Source: Pegoplata infirma (taxonomy: Eukaryota; Arthropoda; Insecta; Diptera; Anthomyiidae). From it: 64,000 nucleotides of DNA. The position numbers and the translations under genes are program-made. Where the stretch lies: the NCBI GenBank assembly GCA_963921195.1, contig OY992536.1, forward strand, positions 181,544,995-181,608,994. The letters run 5' to 3'. The notes below the pieces were generated by a model, which did no database searches, was not told the origin of the DNA, and worked only from the letters and a program-made list of their open reading frames with translations. Position 1 is the first letter of the stretch, and each line of letters begins with the position of its first letter. Of this stretch, positions 22,836 through 33,689 are shown piece by piece.

Positions 22836-24119
22836 CCGAGTAAAAATTTTTGTATTGAGCAATATATGTTCTTATATTATTCCAGATCTGTTGATAGATC
22901 CGAGATTTGAAAGATCAGCACTGATCCGAAAAATGGATCGCTAAGATTGGATCAGTTTTAACCGGACGGATACAATTTGATCCGAAAAGTGGGTTTATCT
23001 AATTAGATCAGTTTTAATCGGTGGGATACAATTTCATCCGAAAAATGGTTGGATCTTATTGGACCAAGACAATAAAAAAAAGATTTTTTTAGCTGGATAA
23101 AAAAAGATAAAATTTCATACGAAAGAAAAAAAAAATATTACAAAAAACTTTAGATAAAATTTTATCCGAAAAAAAAATCTATTTTTAGAACTATATATAA
23201 TTTAATCCGAACAATAAAATCTATTTTTAGAACTGATAAAGTTTTATCCAAACAATTTTTTTCAATATTAAGATATAAATATATATAATTAAAATTTATT
23301 TAAAAAAAAAAAAAAACTTCGAGCGGCGGGGGAATCGAACAGCTACCAACTGTTTTGTAATCGCAATCTCTACCCTCTGACCCAGCGGACGTTGTTAATA
23401 AATGACAACTTTAAAAGACTATGTTTTAAAAAAACTTAGAAAATTTTTGAAAATAGTTTATCATATATAATTATATCAAGTTTAACTTATATATAATTAA
23501 ATCCAGTTTATCTTATCGGGTATATGATTGCATCAAATTATATTCGACTTGAATTTGAACAAAATTTTAAAAAAGACTTAGAAAATTTTTGCTAAAATTT
23601 TTGATGTTTTTTTTTTTTAGTTTATTTGCTGAGCTAATAGGGGGTTTAATACTGAGTTCAACAACATGATTTTCATCTTCCAATGCTCTTAATTTTCCAA
23701 GTTATAAAGCTTTAAAGTAAAAACGGTTTTTGGCTTATGAGCTTCGCATTTTTCATCGGATCCAAATTTTCTTTCTGCCGTTGTATATTTAATAAAAATA
23801 CCTTTAAAATGGTATAAAACATGTATAAACTTTTTTACTCACCAACGGCCAAATAATGAGTTTTAAGTTTTTTTCGGAAGTTTTTTCAGACAAAAATAAT
23901 TTTATCTGAAAATATTGCTAACATAAGTTCGAACCAAATACACTTTTAATTATTGGCAACAAATAAAGCTTTGATTTGAGCTTGATCTGAGGACTTTAGC
24001 TCTCTTAAAACCAGAGATATTGATGGTTAAACATTAAAGTTTTAAAATATTTTTTTCTTCGGATTAAATAATATATAATTATATTAAAATATAATTATTT
24101 TTGAAATATTTTTGTTAAA
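22836..24119. repeat. R4-related AT-rich stretch
   Basis: Starts CCCGAGTAAAAATTTTTG and continues with many GATCCGAAAAATGG, AGAACTGATAAAGTTTTATCC and ATATAATTA words, as if several decayed R4 units lie head to tail. It contains the tRNA-like segment 23320-23391. 23600-24060 is less repetitive, with no recognisable gene. Confidence 0.5.
23320..23391 (-). other. tRNA-derived (SINE-like) segment
   Basis: Read on the reverse strand it has an A-box-like TGGGTCAGAGGGTAGAG at 23372-23388 and a B-box-like GTTCGATTCCC at 23330-23340, about the spacing of an internal pol III promoter. The acceptor ends do not pair properly, so it is a tRNA-derived pseudogene or SINE head and not a functional tRNA. Confidence 0.55.
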
Positions 24120-24770
24120 ATTCAGGGATTTTATTTTTTTTTTAATTTGAAAAACGAAAACGCATTAAAAAATCATTTAGATTAAAAAAAAATTTAAAAA
24201 AAAATAATTTTTTTTCTTGACTTAGTCTGGAATCGAACTCAGGGTCCTCAAGAATTATATATTATCATATATGATGCAATATAGAAAGTTATATTACTAT
24301 ATATAAATAATATTTATTTCTAAATATTATCATAAAAAATAAATTAATCAATATTTTTAAGTTTAGTAAAAAATTAAAGCTTCTAAAACATATTTTCTTT
24401 AAAAAAAAATTTAAAAAAACAACTTTTTTTCTTAGCTCAGCCGGGGATCGAACCCAGGGTCCCTAGGAACCATATATTAACTTATATGATGTAATCTATA
24501 AAATTATATAACTATAAATAAATAATATTTATTTTTCGATTTTATCGTAAAAATTTAATTATTCAATATTTTTAAGTTTAGAAAAAACAAAAAGCTTTAA
24601 AAACATATTTTCTTTTTTAAAAAATTAAAAAAAATATAGTTTTTTTCTGGGTTGAGCCGGGAATTGAACTCGGGGTCCCCAAGCATCATATATTATCTTA
24701 TATGATCTTATATAAAGTTACACACAACTATTTAAGTAATATGCATTTTTTAAACATTTAACTTTTAAAA
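24120..24770 (-). repeat. Triplicated ~215-bp unit with B-box-like motifs
   Basis: Three head-to-tail units each carry, on the reverse strand, a tRNA B-box-like word: GAGTTCGATTCC (24229-24240), GGGTTCGATCCCC (24443-24455) and GAGTTCAATTCCC (24659-24671), 214-216 bp apart. Each is followed on the plus strand by GGGTCC(C/T)(C/T)AAG-like and ATATATTATCTTATATGAT-like sequence. No matching A box is obvious. Confidence 0.65.
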
Positions 24771-25638
24771 TCCAATATGCATTTTTTTAAGTTTTAAAAT
24801 ACAATGGATTAAACAGATTTTTTTTCTATTTAAAAATTTATGGAATTTATATATATTTTTTTTGACTGATTTTAGGTGCTTTGAGAATCATATATAATTA
24901 TACAAGCTCTCTTGTATACTTAAATAAAAATATATATGATGCAACATTAAAAAAAAATATTGAAATACTGTCATATAAAAGTATGCATAATTATATATAA
25001 AATATTGTGAAAGAAAAAAATATTTTTTACCTTATACAATTGTATAACATTTTATATGGCGTTACATGTGCCACCATTTAAAATTATATATAAGTTTTAA
25101 AAAAAATTGTATTTATATAGTACCTTACAAAACTATATACGGTATTTCATAAGCCATTTATAATTATATCTTTGATAATATTAAAAAAATAAATGTTTGA
25201 TGCCATGTATAGTTTTATATAACTATATATAGAGTTATATGTGCGACCATATATAATTATATTTGAATTTTTTTTTTCCGTTTTTTAAGATGGAACCATA
25301 TATAGTTTTAAATGGTTTCTTGTAAGTCATATATAATTTTAAATGGTTTCTTGTAAGTTATATATAATTATATATATAATGATATTGGATTTTTTTTAAA
25401 TATGCTCGTATACGTTATTTGATATTAAGTCACATATAAATATGTATGCAATCAGATTAAGTTATATGTGTCACATATGATTATGTCTCCCACATGTATT
25501 TATATATTAATATGGTTATCATTAGATGTAATTTTATATAACTCCATTTAAAAAATTTGGAAAAACTCAATGCGAAATATAATTATGTACTTTGTTTGAT
25601 ATGAAAACATATTATTTCATATGGCTATATATACATTA
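24771..25638. repeat. ATATAATTATAT-rich stretch
   Basis: Dense in TATATAATTATAT, ACATATATAATTA and TTATATGTGC-like words spaced irregularly. It looks like a decayed continuation of the R4-type sequence. No coding frame. Confidence 0.5.
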
Positions 25639-27983
25639 GAGGTGTCCTTAAAAACGAAAATCATCTTTTTATACCTGGTAGGGTCCTATATTGTTCTTTA
25701 GTATCTAAAAATGAGTGAGCCAAAATTTGGGGACAATCGGCTAAAAATAACTCGTGCCGAAAATGGATTGAAGTTTTGGGAGATTCTTATAAGAACGAAA
25801 AACTCGTTTTTTCTAGTTTTTGGAAAAACATTGGTATTTGATATTTTTTGTGAAATTTTTTGTGAAATAATATGAAAATGGAACTAAATAACCTTTTCAA
25901 AACGACTAATAAAATTAAAATCGGATGAAAAATAAGCATTTTACGCATACATGCCCCAGACCATTGTATGGTTTTTAGAGCCAGAATTTCAAAATTTTCA
26001 AAATTTTTAGGCAAAAAAATAGTAAAAATTTAATTTTACTTTATGATCAAATTGAAAACATGTTTAAGATTAAAAATAGCAGATATGATAGTCAAGCTTT
26101 TTTATACCCTCCACTCTAGTGATAGAGGGTATATATAAGTTTGTCATTCCGTTTGTAACACCTCGAAATATTGGTCTAGGACCCCATAAAGTATATATAT
26201 TCATGATCCTCGATCGATTTTAAGACGATCTAGCGATGTCCGTCCGTCCGTCCGTCCGTCCGTCCGTCCGTCCGTCCGTCCGTCTGTCCGTCTGTCTGTC
26301 TGTCTGTCTGTCTGTCTGTTGAAAACACGCTAACTTTTGAAAGACTTTACGGAGGCTCCTAAAGTTTGACATATATGTTGGGCATTTACCTGGTCAGGTT
26401 GGTATTGCAATCCAGCGAAATCGGTCCAGTGGTTCAAAAGTTATGAGCAAAAGACTGAATTTCGGCAAGGGTTTTTCGTGAATTTATGAGATAAAAAGCA
26501 CTATAACTTTCGAAAATCAATTCTGAGGATGCAGAAGCTTGGCACATATATTTTACGTTCCTCCAGCCTAGTTCATATTGAATTTCACCCAAATCTGTCC
26601 AGTGGTTCAAAAGTTATTAGCAAAACCGTGAATATCAGATTAGCTTCACCTTAAATTCACGTGGTGAAAACCCGTTAAACCTGTTTTAAAACCACTTACT
26701 TACCACAAAAATATTTTAAAACGTATTTTTGTCACTCAAAAATATTTTTATACCAAAACAAAAAAAAAATACACTCGAAAAAAATTTTACACTCAAAAAA
26801 AATTTTACACTCAAAAAAAAATTAGTAAATTTTTTTTTTATGTAAAATTCGAAAAAATTTTACACTCAAAAAAAAAATTATTAAATTTTTTTTTGAATGT
26901 AAAATTCGAAAAAAATTTTACACTCAAAAAAAATTTTACACTCAAAAAAAAATTAGTATTTTTTTTTTTCAAAAATTACTAAAAAAAAAATTTTTTTACA
27001 CAAAATAAAATATTTCTAATCATAACTGTTATTTTTTTCACGTTAGAAAATTTACTATCACTTAAAATGGGCATTGTGGAGGGTATTCATAGATTCGGCC
27101 AAGTCGAATTTAACTTTTCTACTTGTTTTTATTTGGCGCGGGTAGTGATAAAATTTCCGCGGATTCCAAATAAAATGCGTTTTTCTACAATAATTAAGCA
27201 AATTTTTGAAAATTTGTGCTCTATTGTGCGGATCGAAGTGTAAAACGTAAATTCTGTAACTTTTGAGAAATCGGATATATGCAGATATTTTGTATTATAT
27301 AAATGTATAACGTCTCAAATTTGTTATTTCACCTCGACGAAAAGGGGTTAAAGATGCCCGAATTCTCAAAAAATTTACAGAATTTATGTATTTCACTTCG
27401 TATAATACAATACAGAAAATTGTTTCCCATATTTGCTAAATTATTTTAGAAAAACTCATTTTCTTTGGAATCCGCGGAAATTAATTCACTACCCACGCCA
27501 AATGAAAAAAAAGTGAGACTACCATATCAGTTAGTTTTTATCTATAACATGTATTTAATATAATTATAAAGTAAAATTTAATTTTTTTTATTTTTTTGCC
27601 AAAAAATTTTGAAAATTTTCAAATTTTGGCTTTAAAAACCATGCAATGGTCTGGGGCATGTATGCGTAAAATGCTTATTTTTCATCCGATTTGAATTTCT
27701 TTAAGCTTTTTGGAAAGGTAATTTATTACCATTTTCATATTACTTAACAAAAAAATTAACAAAAAATACCATATTCCAATATTTTTCAAAAAACTAGAAA
27801 AAACGTGTTTTTTCATCAGATAAGAGTGTCCCAAAACTTCAATCCATTTTCGGCACGAGTTATTTTTATCCGATTGTCTCCAAATTTTGGCTCACTCATT
27901 TTTAGATACAAAACTACAATTTAGGACCCTACCACGTATTAAAAAGTGATTTTGAAAAATTACCTTAGTCGTTAGGACACCTT
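25639..27983. repeat. Fold-back element split by a mini-me-like insertion
   Basis: The outer arms pair GAGGTGTCCTTA (25639) with TAGGACACCTTT (27973-27984) and match inward through GTGAGCCAAAATTTGG, AACTCGTGCCGAAAATGG and ATGCCCCAGACCATTG. The inner arms ATTTGGCGCGGGTAGTGA (27131) and TCACTACCCACGCCAAAT (27487-27504) close around about 27318. Without the R1 insertion 26101-27129 it is about 1.3 kb, with arms of about 650 bp. No conserved frame. Confidence 0.85.
26101..27129 (-). mobile_element. Mini-me-like element R1, full reverse copy b
   Basis: On the plus strand it runs from TTTATACCCTCCACTCTAGT through GACCCCATAAAGTATATATA and CGATCGATTTTAAGACGATC, then a (GTCC/GTCT) run of about 20 units at 26238-26320, two diverged modules of the CAGTGGTTCAAAAGTTAT type (26430, 26602), the A-rich centre with TTTTACACTCAAAAAAAA repeats, and ends CGAATTTAACTTTTCTACTT. 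The TA-rich block, conserved core and GTCY run match what I recall of dipteran mini-me elements. It sits in a T run, and the other fold-back arm shows the empty site near 27510. Confidence 0.8.
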
Positions 27984-28020
27984 TAATATACATACATCAA
28001 ATAATGTAAAATTATATGTA

Positions 28021-28374
28021 CCCGAGTAAAAAAAAAGTTTTTAAGATCTAATTTGATCTCAAAATTGGCTGTATCAAATTGGATCAGATATTGATCTAAT
28101 TGTATTATTTTAGATACACAAATATTAAAAATGATACAATTTGATCCGAATTTTGGTCACATCCAATTAACTCCAGTTGATCTTTTTTTATGTAAATTAA
28201 TATAGATTTATATAATTACATAAAGTCAGATATATTTATGTATAACCTCAGATAAGAAAATGGAGCTGCAATATATCTTAGATAAAATTAGATCAGAATA
28301 TATAAAAATTTATATATAATTTAATACGATTGTATCAAATTATATATCATTATATCAAAACTTTTTTACAAGGG
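28021..28374. mobile_element. R4 MITE, copy 2
   Basis: CCCGAGTAAAAAAAAAG at the left and TTTTTTACAAGGG at the right, with TA outside both ends (28019-28020 and 28375-28376). The interior is collinear with 22241-22595, for example TTGATCTAATTGTATTATTT and ATAAAGTCAGATATATTTAT. Confidence 0.75.
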
Positions 28375-28392
28375 TATTCATTTTTACTCGGG

Positions 28393-28615
28393 CTCATATT
28401 TCGATGTGTTACAAACGGAATGACAAACTTATATATAACGTCTTTCAAAAGTTAGCGTGTTTTCAACGGACAGACAGTCGGACGGACATATCTAGATCGA
28501 CTTAAAATCGATCGAGGATCATGAATACATATACTTTATGGGGTCCTAGGCCAATATTTCAATGTGTTACAAACGGAATGACAAACTTATATATACCCTC
28601 TATCACTAGAGTGGA
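28393..28615 (+). repeat. Mini-me-like R1 3' part, copy c
   Basis: Contains GTTAGCGTGTTTTCAACGGA, GTCGGACGGACAT, TCGACTTAAAATCGATCGAG, ATACTTTATGGGGTCC and the terminal CTCTATCACTAGAGTGGAG. Its left part starts with a misplaced piece of the terminal segment (CGATGTGTTACAAACGGAAT at 28403), so it is rearranged. Confidence 0.7.
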
Positions 28616-29560
28616 GTCAAAGTGTCTTTCCTTGACCCTTTTATAGAGCATTAGATATTCTTTCCTTTAAATTTAATTTGCGCCAAATCTGATCATTTTC
28701 CCCCGTGGCGATTTTCGGTTTAAGTTTTGGATTTTAAAAAAATGTCCATCAACATTTAAGATTTTGGAAAAAAAAAAATCAATTTTGGCATGCTAAACTA
28801 ATTTTGGCATGCTAAATATGAATATCAAAAAAATTCTGAAATCGATCGAGCGATTTTCGAGATATGGTCATATGAAATTTGCCATAAAATTTCTAAAAAT
28901 TGTGGTTTTTATTCCTACGTTCAAGATTTTTTTTTAATAAATAGTTTTCAAATTTGTTTTTACTGACTATTTCATAAAGCTTAAAACCAACTTTCACTTT
29001 TGGCAAACATTTTTTAAAACTAAAACTTTGATCGAAGGTAGACACATTAAAATTAACGAATTTAGCTCAAATTAATTCTGAATAAAAGTTTGTCTCAAGG
29101 TTTATTAAAGGGTTAAGGGAAAGAATTTTTTTGTTTTTTTAAACTTTCTTGAACGTAGGAAAAAATTCCCATTTTTGCAACTTTCAAATAGCAATATATC
29201 GAAAACCATTTGCAGATATTAATTTTTTTATATTATTTAAGTGCATCAAAATTAATAAATATGATGTACCGCAAGACATATTTTTTTTTTTAAATATTCA
29301 TAAATCAAAAACTTTGTTCGCCGGGCGCCACAGGTCAATTTAATCTGATTGGCCTTAAATTTTGTAATACATAACTCTTAGTTCTAGTAGAATAAATATT
29401 ATTGTTTTATTGTCATTGTATAAGTTTACGTTGCGTATTATTAATAATATCACGTATACTAAGAATATATTATTTATACGCACCGTAAACCGTAGTAACG
29501 ACGATAAAAGGAATATAAATCCTAAAACTAATTGAGATTTTTGGATTTATATTCTAAACA
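28616..29560. other. Old repeat sequence without a gene
   Basis: 28780-28870 and 29160-29345 carry the TTTTGGCATGCTAAATATGA and GATTTTCGAGATATGG motifs of the old repeat at 13553-13938. The rest is AT-rich; a 64-codon frame at 29149-29343 has no known motif. Confidence 0.45.
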
Positions 29561-29830
29561 AAGCTTGTAACTTTTATTTTTTGCTGCTTCCTGTTTTACA
29601 AGAATATCTAGTAAAAATTACGAGCTTTTTTGTAATTTTACAAGCTTTTTATCAATAAAATTGTAAATTTACAACTTTTTTGATGCGATTAAATTTTCAA
29701 GGATTTTTTGCTACCTTCTATTTTAGGGGAACTCCTGTAAAATTACGAGCTTTTTTGTAATTTTACAAGATTTTTACTAATAAAATTGCAAACTTTCAAC
29801 TTTTTTGATGCGATAAAATTTACACCGAGT
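29561..29830. mobile_element. Decayed CACTCAAAA-type MITE fragment, tandem
   Basis: Two adjacent similar units, about 29580-29700 and 29705-29825, each contain CTTTTTTGTAATTTTACAAG, AATAAAATTG(C/T)AAA and TTTTTTGATGCGAT(A/T)AAATT. They resemble copy F at 7025-7848. Confidence 0.55.
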
Positions 29831-29894
29831 TCTCGTTAAGGCTGCTTCAGCCTTACCACAAGAAAACAAAATAAATTTAAAACAAGTGAGAAAA

Positions 29895-30353
29895 AAGACC
29901 GACCATATCATACCCTACAGCAGTGTTTCCCGGAAAATAAATTCCAAGAGCAAACATGGACCGATTGGATCTATCTTTTGTCAAATCTTTTATAAAAAGT
30001 TAAAAATACCCACAAACCAAATTTGAGAGAAATAAGCTTCTAATTGTTGCCAATAAATCGCTTAAACTGAAAATGGGGCGAAATTTTCATATGGGGCCTT
30101 GGTCCAAAAGTGGTCCGACTAAAATCCGACTTGATTAGGCTATTAAAGTACGCGTTAAATACACACAAACAAAATTTCAATAAAATATATTTTGTATTCA
30201 AGAAATTTGAGAGATTTGTGTGAATATCGGGGAGGTGATTTGTATGGTGGCTACAAGAAGAACTGGTCCGATTTCTTTAAAATTCGGAATGGTTGTTACT
30301 GAATACGAAACAGGTTTACCTGCCAAATTTCGAAAGGATATCTATTATAATAC
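29895..30353 (+). repeat. Dispersed repeat R3, truncated copy
   Basis: Starts AAGACCGACCATATCATACC, the beginning of the fuller copy at 42583-43404, and shares GACCGATTGGATCTATCTTT, GTCCGACT and GGAGGTGATTTGTATGG. It is cut at the hairpin 30354-30508. An 83-codon frame inside it lies wholly in the repeat and the start of the hairpin, and I do not call it a gene. Confidence 0.6.
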
Positions 30354-30508
30354 GGCTATTGTACCGCAACCAATTAAAATATGGACATTTTCAAAAGCGA
30401 TTATGAAAGCTGATGAAATTTTTAGTATTTTAAATACTATAAATTTCATCAGCTTTTATAGTCGCTTTTAAAAATGTCCATATCTTTATTGGTTGCGGTA
30501 AAATAGCC
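30354..30508. other. 155-bp near-perfect hairpin
   Basis: GGCTATTGTACCGCAACCAA pairs with TTGGTTGCGGTAAAATAGCC, and the pairing continues through ATATGGACATTTT, AAAGCTGATGAAAT and TAGTATTT to a tiny loop near 30431. The arms are about 75 bp with few mismatches. It may be a very short fold-back element or a microRNA-like or hairpin-RNA precursor; the sequence alone cannot separate these. Confidence 0.75.
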
Positions 30509-30539
30509 AAATACCGTTATTCTATGTGGGTATCGGTTG

Positions 30540-30870
30540 CCAAAACTTTTTTTAAGAAACAAAAATTAAAAAAAATTAATAGATTTACAAGAAAAGTGGT
30601 AAATATATTAAAAATAATGTTAAATTTTACAAACAAAAATTGTAAATTCCCGGCTAAAAATAAAGTGTTCAAACGCATGTACGATTATATATGATAATAT
30701 ATGTTAAGGATGGACCAATATATGATCGCATATTATCATATGTTCTTCCATATATGGTCATATATTGAATAAGGGCCAATTTTAATATATGTTAATATAT
30801 GATCATATATGTTTCCGAATTAATGATGTATGGTCAGATGTGTTCATATATGCTCATATACAATTCATTT
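30540..30870. repeat. CACTCAAAA-type fragment and ATATATGATCATATAT cluster
   Basis: 30575-30660 carries GATTTACAAGAAAAGTGGTA and TTTTACAAACAAAAATTG, a fragment of the CACTCAAAA family interior. 30676-30870 repeats ATATATGATCATATATG-like palindromes. No gene. Confidence 0.5.
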
Positions 30871-30896
30871 TTAGCCGGGTTAACAAAAAAAATAAT

Positions 30897-31130
30897 CAAT
30901 TATAAACAAGTAAGAGTGTTAAATTCGGCTGTGCCAAATCTTTTATACCCTCCAACATGCCAAAAATGTCTGCGAAGTTTGTACTCTTGCCCAAACCATT
31001 GAATCATGATAATGTTTTGCTGTATAAATAGGTGATCTTTCCAAAGCAAAATTTTTCTAGAAAAAATAACGCTATGTTAATTTGGGATTCCAAGAAAAAC
31101 GCATTGAAATATCGGTCGAGGACCCCGTTA
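30897..31130 (+). repeat. Dispersed repeat R5, left part
   Basis: AAACAAGTAAGAGTGTTAAA then TTCGGCTGTGCCAAATCTTT and ATACCCTCCAACATGCC, a start common to dipteran dispersed repeats. It then shares GTACTCTTGCCCAAA, ATCATGATAATGTTTTGC and GTCGAGGACCCC with 32428-32715. Confidence 0.65.
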
Positions 31131-31159
31131 TATTTAATTATGAAAAAAAAAAATTTATG

Positions 31160-31978
31160 AAAAACAAGCAGAAAAGTAAAATTCGACTTGGCCGAATCTA
31201 TGAATGCCCTCCACAATCCCCTTTTTAAGTGATAGTAAATTTTCTAACGTGAAAAAAATAACATTTTTGGTTAGAAATATTTTATTTTCTGTAAAAGAAC
31301 TTTTTTTTATTAATTTAAAAAAAAAATAATAATTTACTATTTTTTTTTTTTGAGTGTAAAATTTTTTTGAGTGTATTTTTTTTTCGTTTTAGTGTAAAAA
31401 TATTTTTGTGGGACAAAAATACCTTGTAAAATATTTTTCTGACCAACAAAAGTTTTTAAAACATGTTTAACGGGTTTTCAACACGTGAATTTAAGGTGAA
31501 ACTAATCTGAAATTTACGGTTTTGCTAATAACTTTTGAACCGATTTGGCTGAAATTTAAAACGAACTGGACCAAAGGAACGGCAAATATATATGCCACAC
31601 TTTAGTATCCTCGGCATTGCCGTTCGAAAGTTACCGTGTGTTTTATCTCGTAAATTCCAGAAAAACACTTGCCGAAATTCACTCATTTGCTTATAACTTT
31701 TGAACCACTGGACCGATTTCGCTGGGTTGCAATACCAACCTGACCAGGTAAATGTCCAACATATATGCCAAACTCCAGGAGCCTCCGTAAAGTCTTTCAA
31801 AAGTTAGCGTGTTTTCAACAGACAGACAGACAGACGGACGGACATCGCTAGATCGTCTTAAAATCGATCGAGGATCATGAATATATATACTTTATGGGGT
31901 CCTGACCATTATTTCGAGGTGTTACAAACGGAATGACAAACTTATATATACCCTCTATCACTAGAGTGGAGGGTATAA
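31160..31978 (+). mobile_element. Mini-me-like element R1, copy d
   Basis: Runs from AAAACAAGCAGAAAAGTAAA to CTCTATCACTAGAGTGGAGG. It has the T-rich centre with TTTTTTGAGTGTAAAA, two modules of the CTTTTGAACCxxTGGACCG type, GACAGACAGACAGACGGACG, and ATATACTTTATGGGGTCCTG. It separates R5 sequence and the start of the ATTGATGAAAAAA array (31130-31160) from the rest of the array at 31984. A 91-codon reverse frame (31525-31800) is discussed under findings. Confidence 0.8.
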
Positions 31979-31983
31979 AAATT

Positions 31984-32425
31984 ATGAAAAAAAAAATTGA
32001 TGAAAAAAATTAATGAAAAATAAAAAAATTGATGAAAAAAAAATATTGATGAAAAAAATTTATGACAAAAATAAGTATTGATGAAAAAAAAAAATATTGA
32101 TGAAAAAAAAATATTGATGTAACAAAAATATTGATGAAAACAAAATATTGAAAAAAAAATATTGATGAAAAAAATTTTTTTTGATGAAAAAACAAAAATA
32201 TTGCAAAAAAAAATATTAATGAAAAAAAATATTGATCAAAAAAAAATATATATAAAAAAGCATATTAATAAAAAAAAAATATTGGTGAAAAATACTTAAG
32301 TTAAGTTTTATTTACCAGCTTTGATATTGATAAAAAAAAATATTGATGAAAAAAAAATATTGATGATATAAAAAAAAAAAATTGATGAAAAAAATTATTG
32401 TTGAAAAAGAAATATTGATGAAAAA
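31984..32425. repeat. (ATTGATGAAAAAAA)n array, first block
   Basis: Some twenty or more irregular units of 12-18 bp, mostly AAATATTGATGAAAAAA, with a short non-repeat spacer at about 32295-32328. Frames rich in MKK or FFH residues that cross it are products of the repeat. Confidence 0.85.
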
Positions 32426-32427
32426 AA

Positions 32428-32815
32428 TGCCTGCGAATTTTGTACTCTTGCCCAAAACATTAAATCATGATAATGTTTTGCGGAAGATTTCGGTGTACTT
32501 GCCAAAGCAAAGTTTTTTTAGAAAAAATAATGTTATATTACTTTGCTATTCCATGCAGAACAAATTGAAATATCAGTCGAGGACCCCATTAAAAAAATAA
32601 AAGAGCTGCACCTTTCGTAAGTGAGTGCAAAAATAAGTGCAAAAAAGTGTTTTTACATTTTGGAGAGTATAAGATTCGGCACCAAAGAATATAACACTCT
32701 CACTTGTTTTATGTACATTTGATAAACAAATGGAACATTTTTATGAGAAAAGCTTAGACTTGGTGACTAAGTAGTTGTGGTAAAAAAATGATTTTTTCAC
32801 GAAAAACAAAATCAG
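32428..32815 (+). repeat. R5 right part
   Basis: From TGCCTGCGAATTTTGTACTC through GTCGAGGACCCCATTAAAAA, TTTCGTAAGTGAGTGCAAAA and TATAACACTCTCACTTGTTT. The last words are the inverse of the R5 start (AAACAAGTAAGAGTGTTA), so R5 has inverted termini. The following 32716-32815 (AAAGCTTAGACTTGGTGACT) is also found at 41186-41248 and, reversed, at 47745-47825. Confidence 0.65.
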
Positions 32816-33325
32816 GTTAAAAAAAATTTAATGAACCCAAAATTTTTAGTGAAAAAAAATTTTGACGAAAAAAAGTTTTTGATGAATTTTTTTGATGAAA
32901 AGAAAAATTTTTTGATGTAAAAAAATATTGATGAAAAAAAATTGATGAAAAAAATATGAAGAAAAAATGTTGATGAAAAAAAAGTTTGATGAAAAACAAA
33001 ATTAATGAAAAAAAAATTGACGAAAAAAAAAAAAATTATAAAAAAAATTGATAAAATTTGATAAAAAAAATGTTTGATGAAAAAAAATGTTTGATGAAAA
33101 AAAAAAATTATAAAAAAAAATTGATGAAAAAAATTTATGAAAAAAAAATTATGAAAAAAAAATTGATGAAAAAAATTAATGAAAAAAAAAAAATTGTTGA
33201 AAAAAAAAATTTGATGAAAAAATTTGATAAAAAAGTTTGATGAAAAAAAAAATTTATGAAAAAAAAAAAAAATTTGAAAAAAAAAAAAAAAAATTTGATG
33301 AAAAAAAAAATTTTTTTTTGTTGGA
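32816..33325. repeat. (TTGATGAAAAAAA)n array, second block
   Basis: Roughly thirty units of the same kind as 31984-32425. A reverse-complement array lies at 46345-46810, inside an inverted duplicate of this whole segment. Confidence 0.85.
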
Positions 33326-33344
33326 AAATAATTATGTTACTTTT

Positions 33345-33420
33345 TATTCACCAGCTGGTGAAAAACAGTTTTATTCACCAGCTGGTGAAAAACAGTTTTA
33401 TTCACTACGTGGTGAATTAT
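33345..33420. repeat. Triplet of palindromes TTCACCAGCTGGTGAA
   Basis: Two exact 16-bp palindromes 27 bp apart and a third variant (TTCACTACGTGGTGAA) form a short tandem array. Each exact copy contains the E-box CAGCTG. A related pair occurs reversed near 46305-46345. Confidence 0.8.
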
Positions 33421-33689
33421 TATCCAAGTTACAAACCCAAGTTATTAAAATTTTTGGTTTTAAGAAAATGAAAATAGTTCTTTTTCGTTAATTGTTAGAA
33501 AACACCTTTATTTTAAAGAATACAATATCTAAAGGATAACGCCAGATTTACGTGTATCCACGGTTATAGCCAATGTTTGTAAACCGTTTGCAAAACAAAA
33601 TATACCGTACTGCCACAACATCCAAATGATTACGACAATCGTAAATCAATGTCATAAAATGTTAAAAATGTTATATTAAAAATGCTTTC

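Noticed and set aside
23320..23391. Functional tRNA gene
   Set aside because: Box-like words are present, but the acceptor and anticodon stems do not form.
33058..33491. Lysine-rich MKKK frames
   Set aside because: Direct product of the TTGATGAAAAAAA array.
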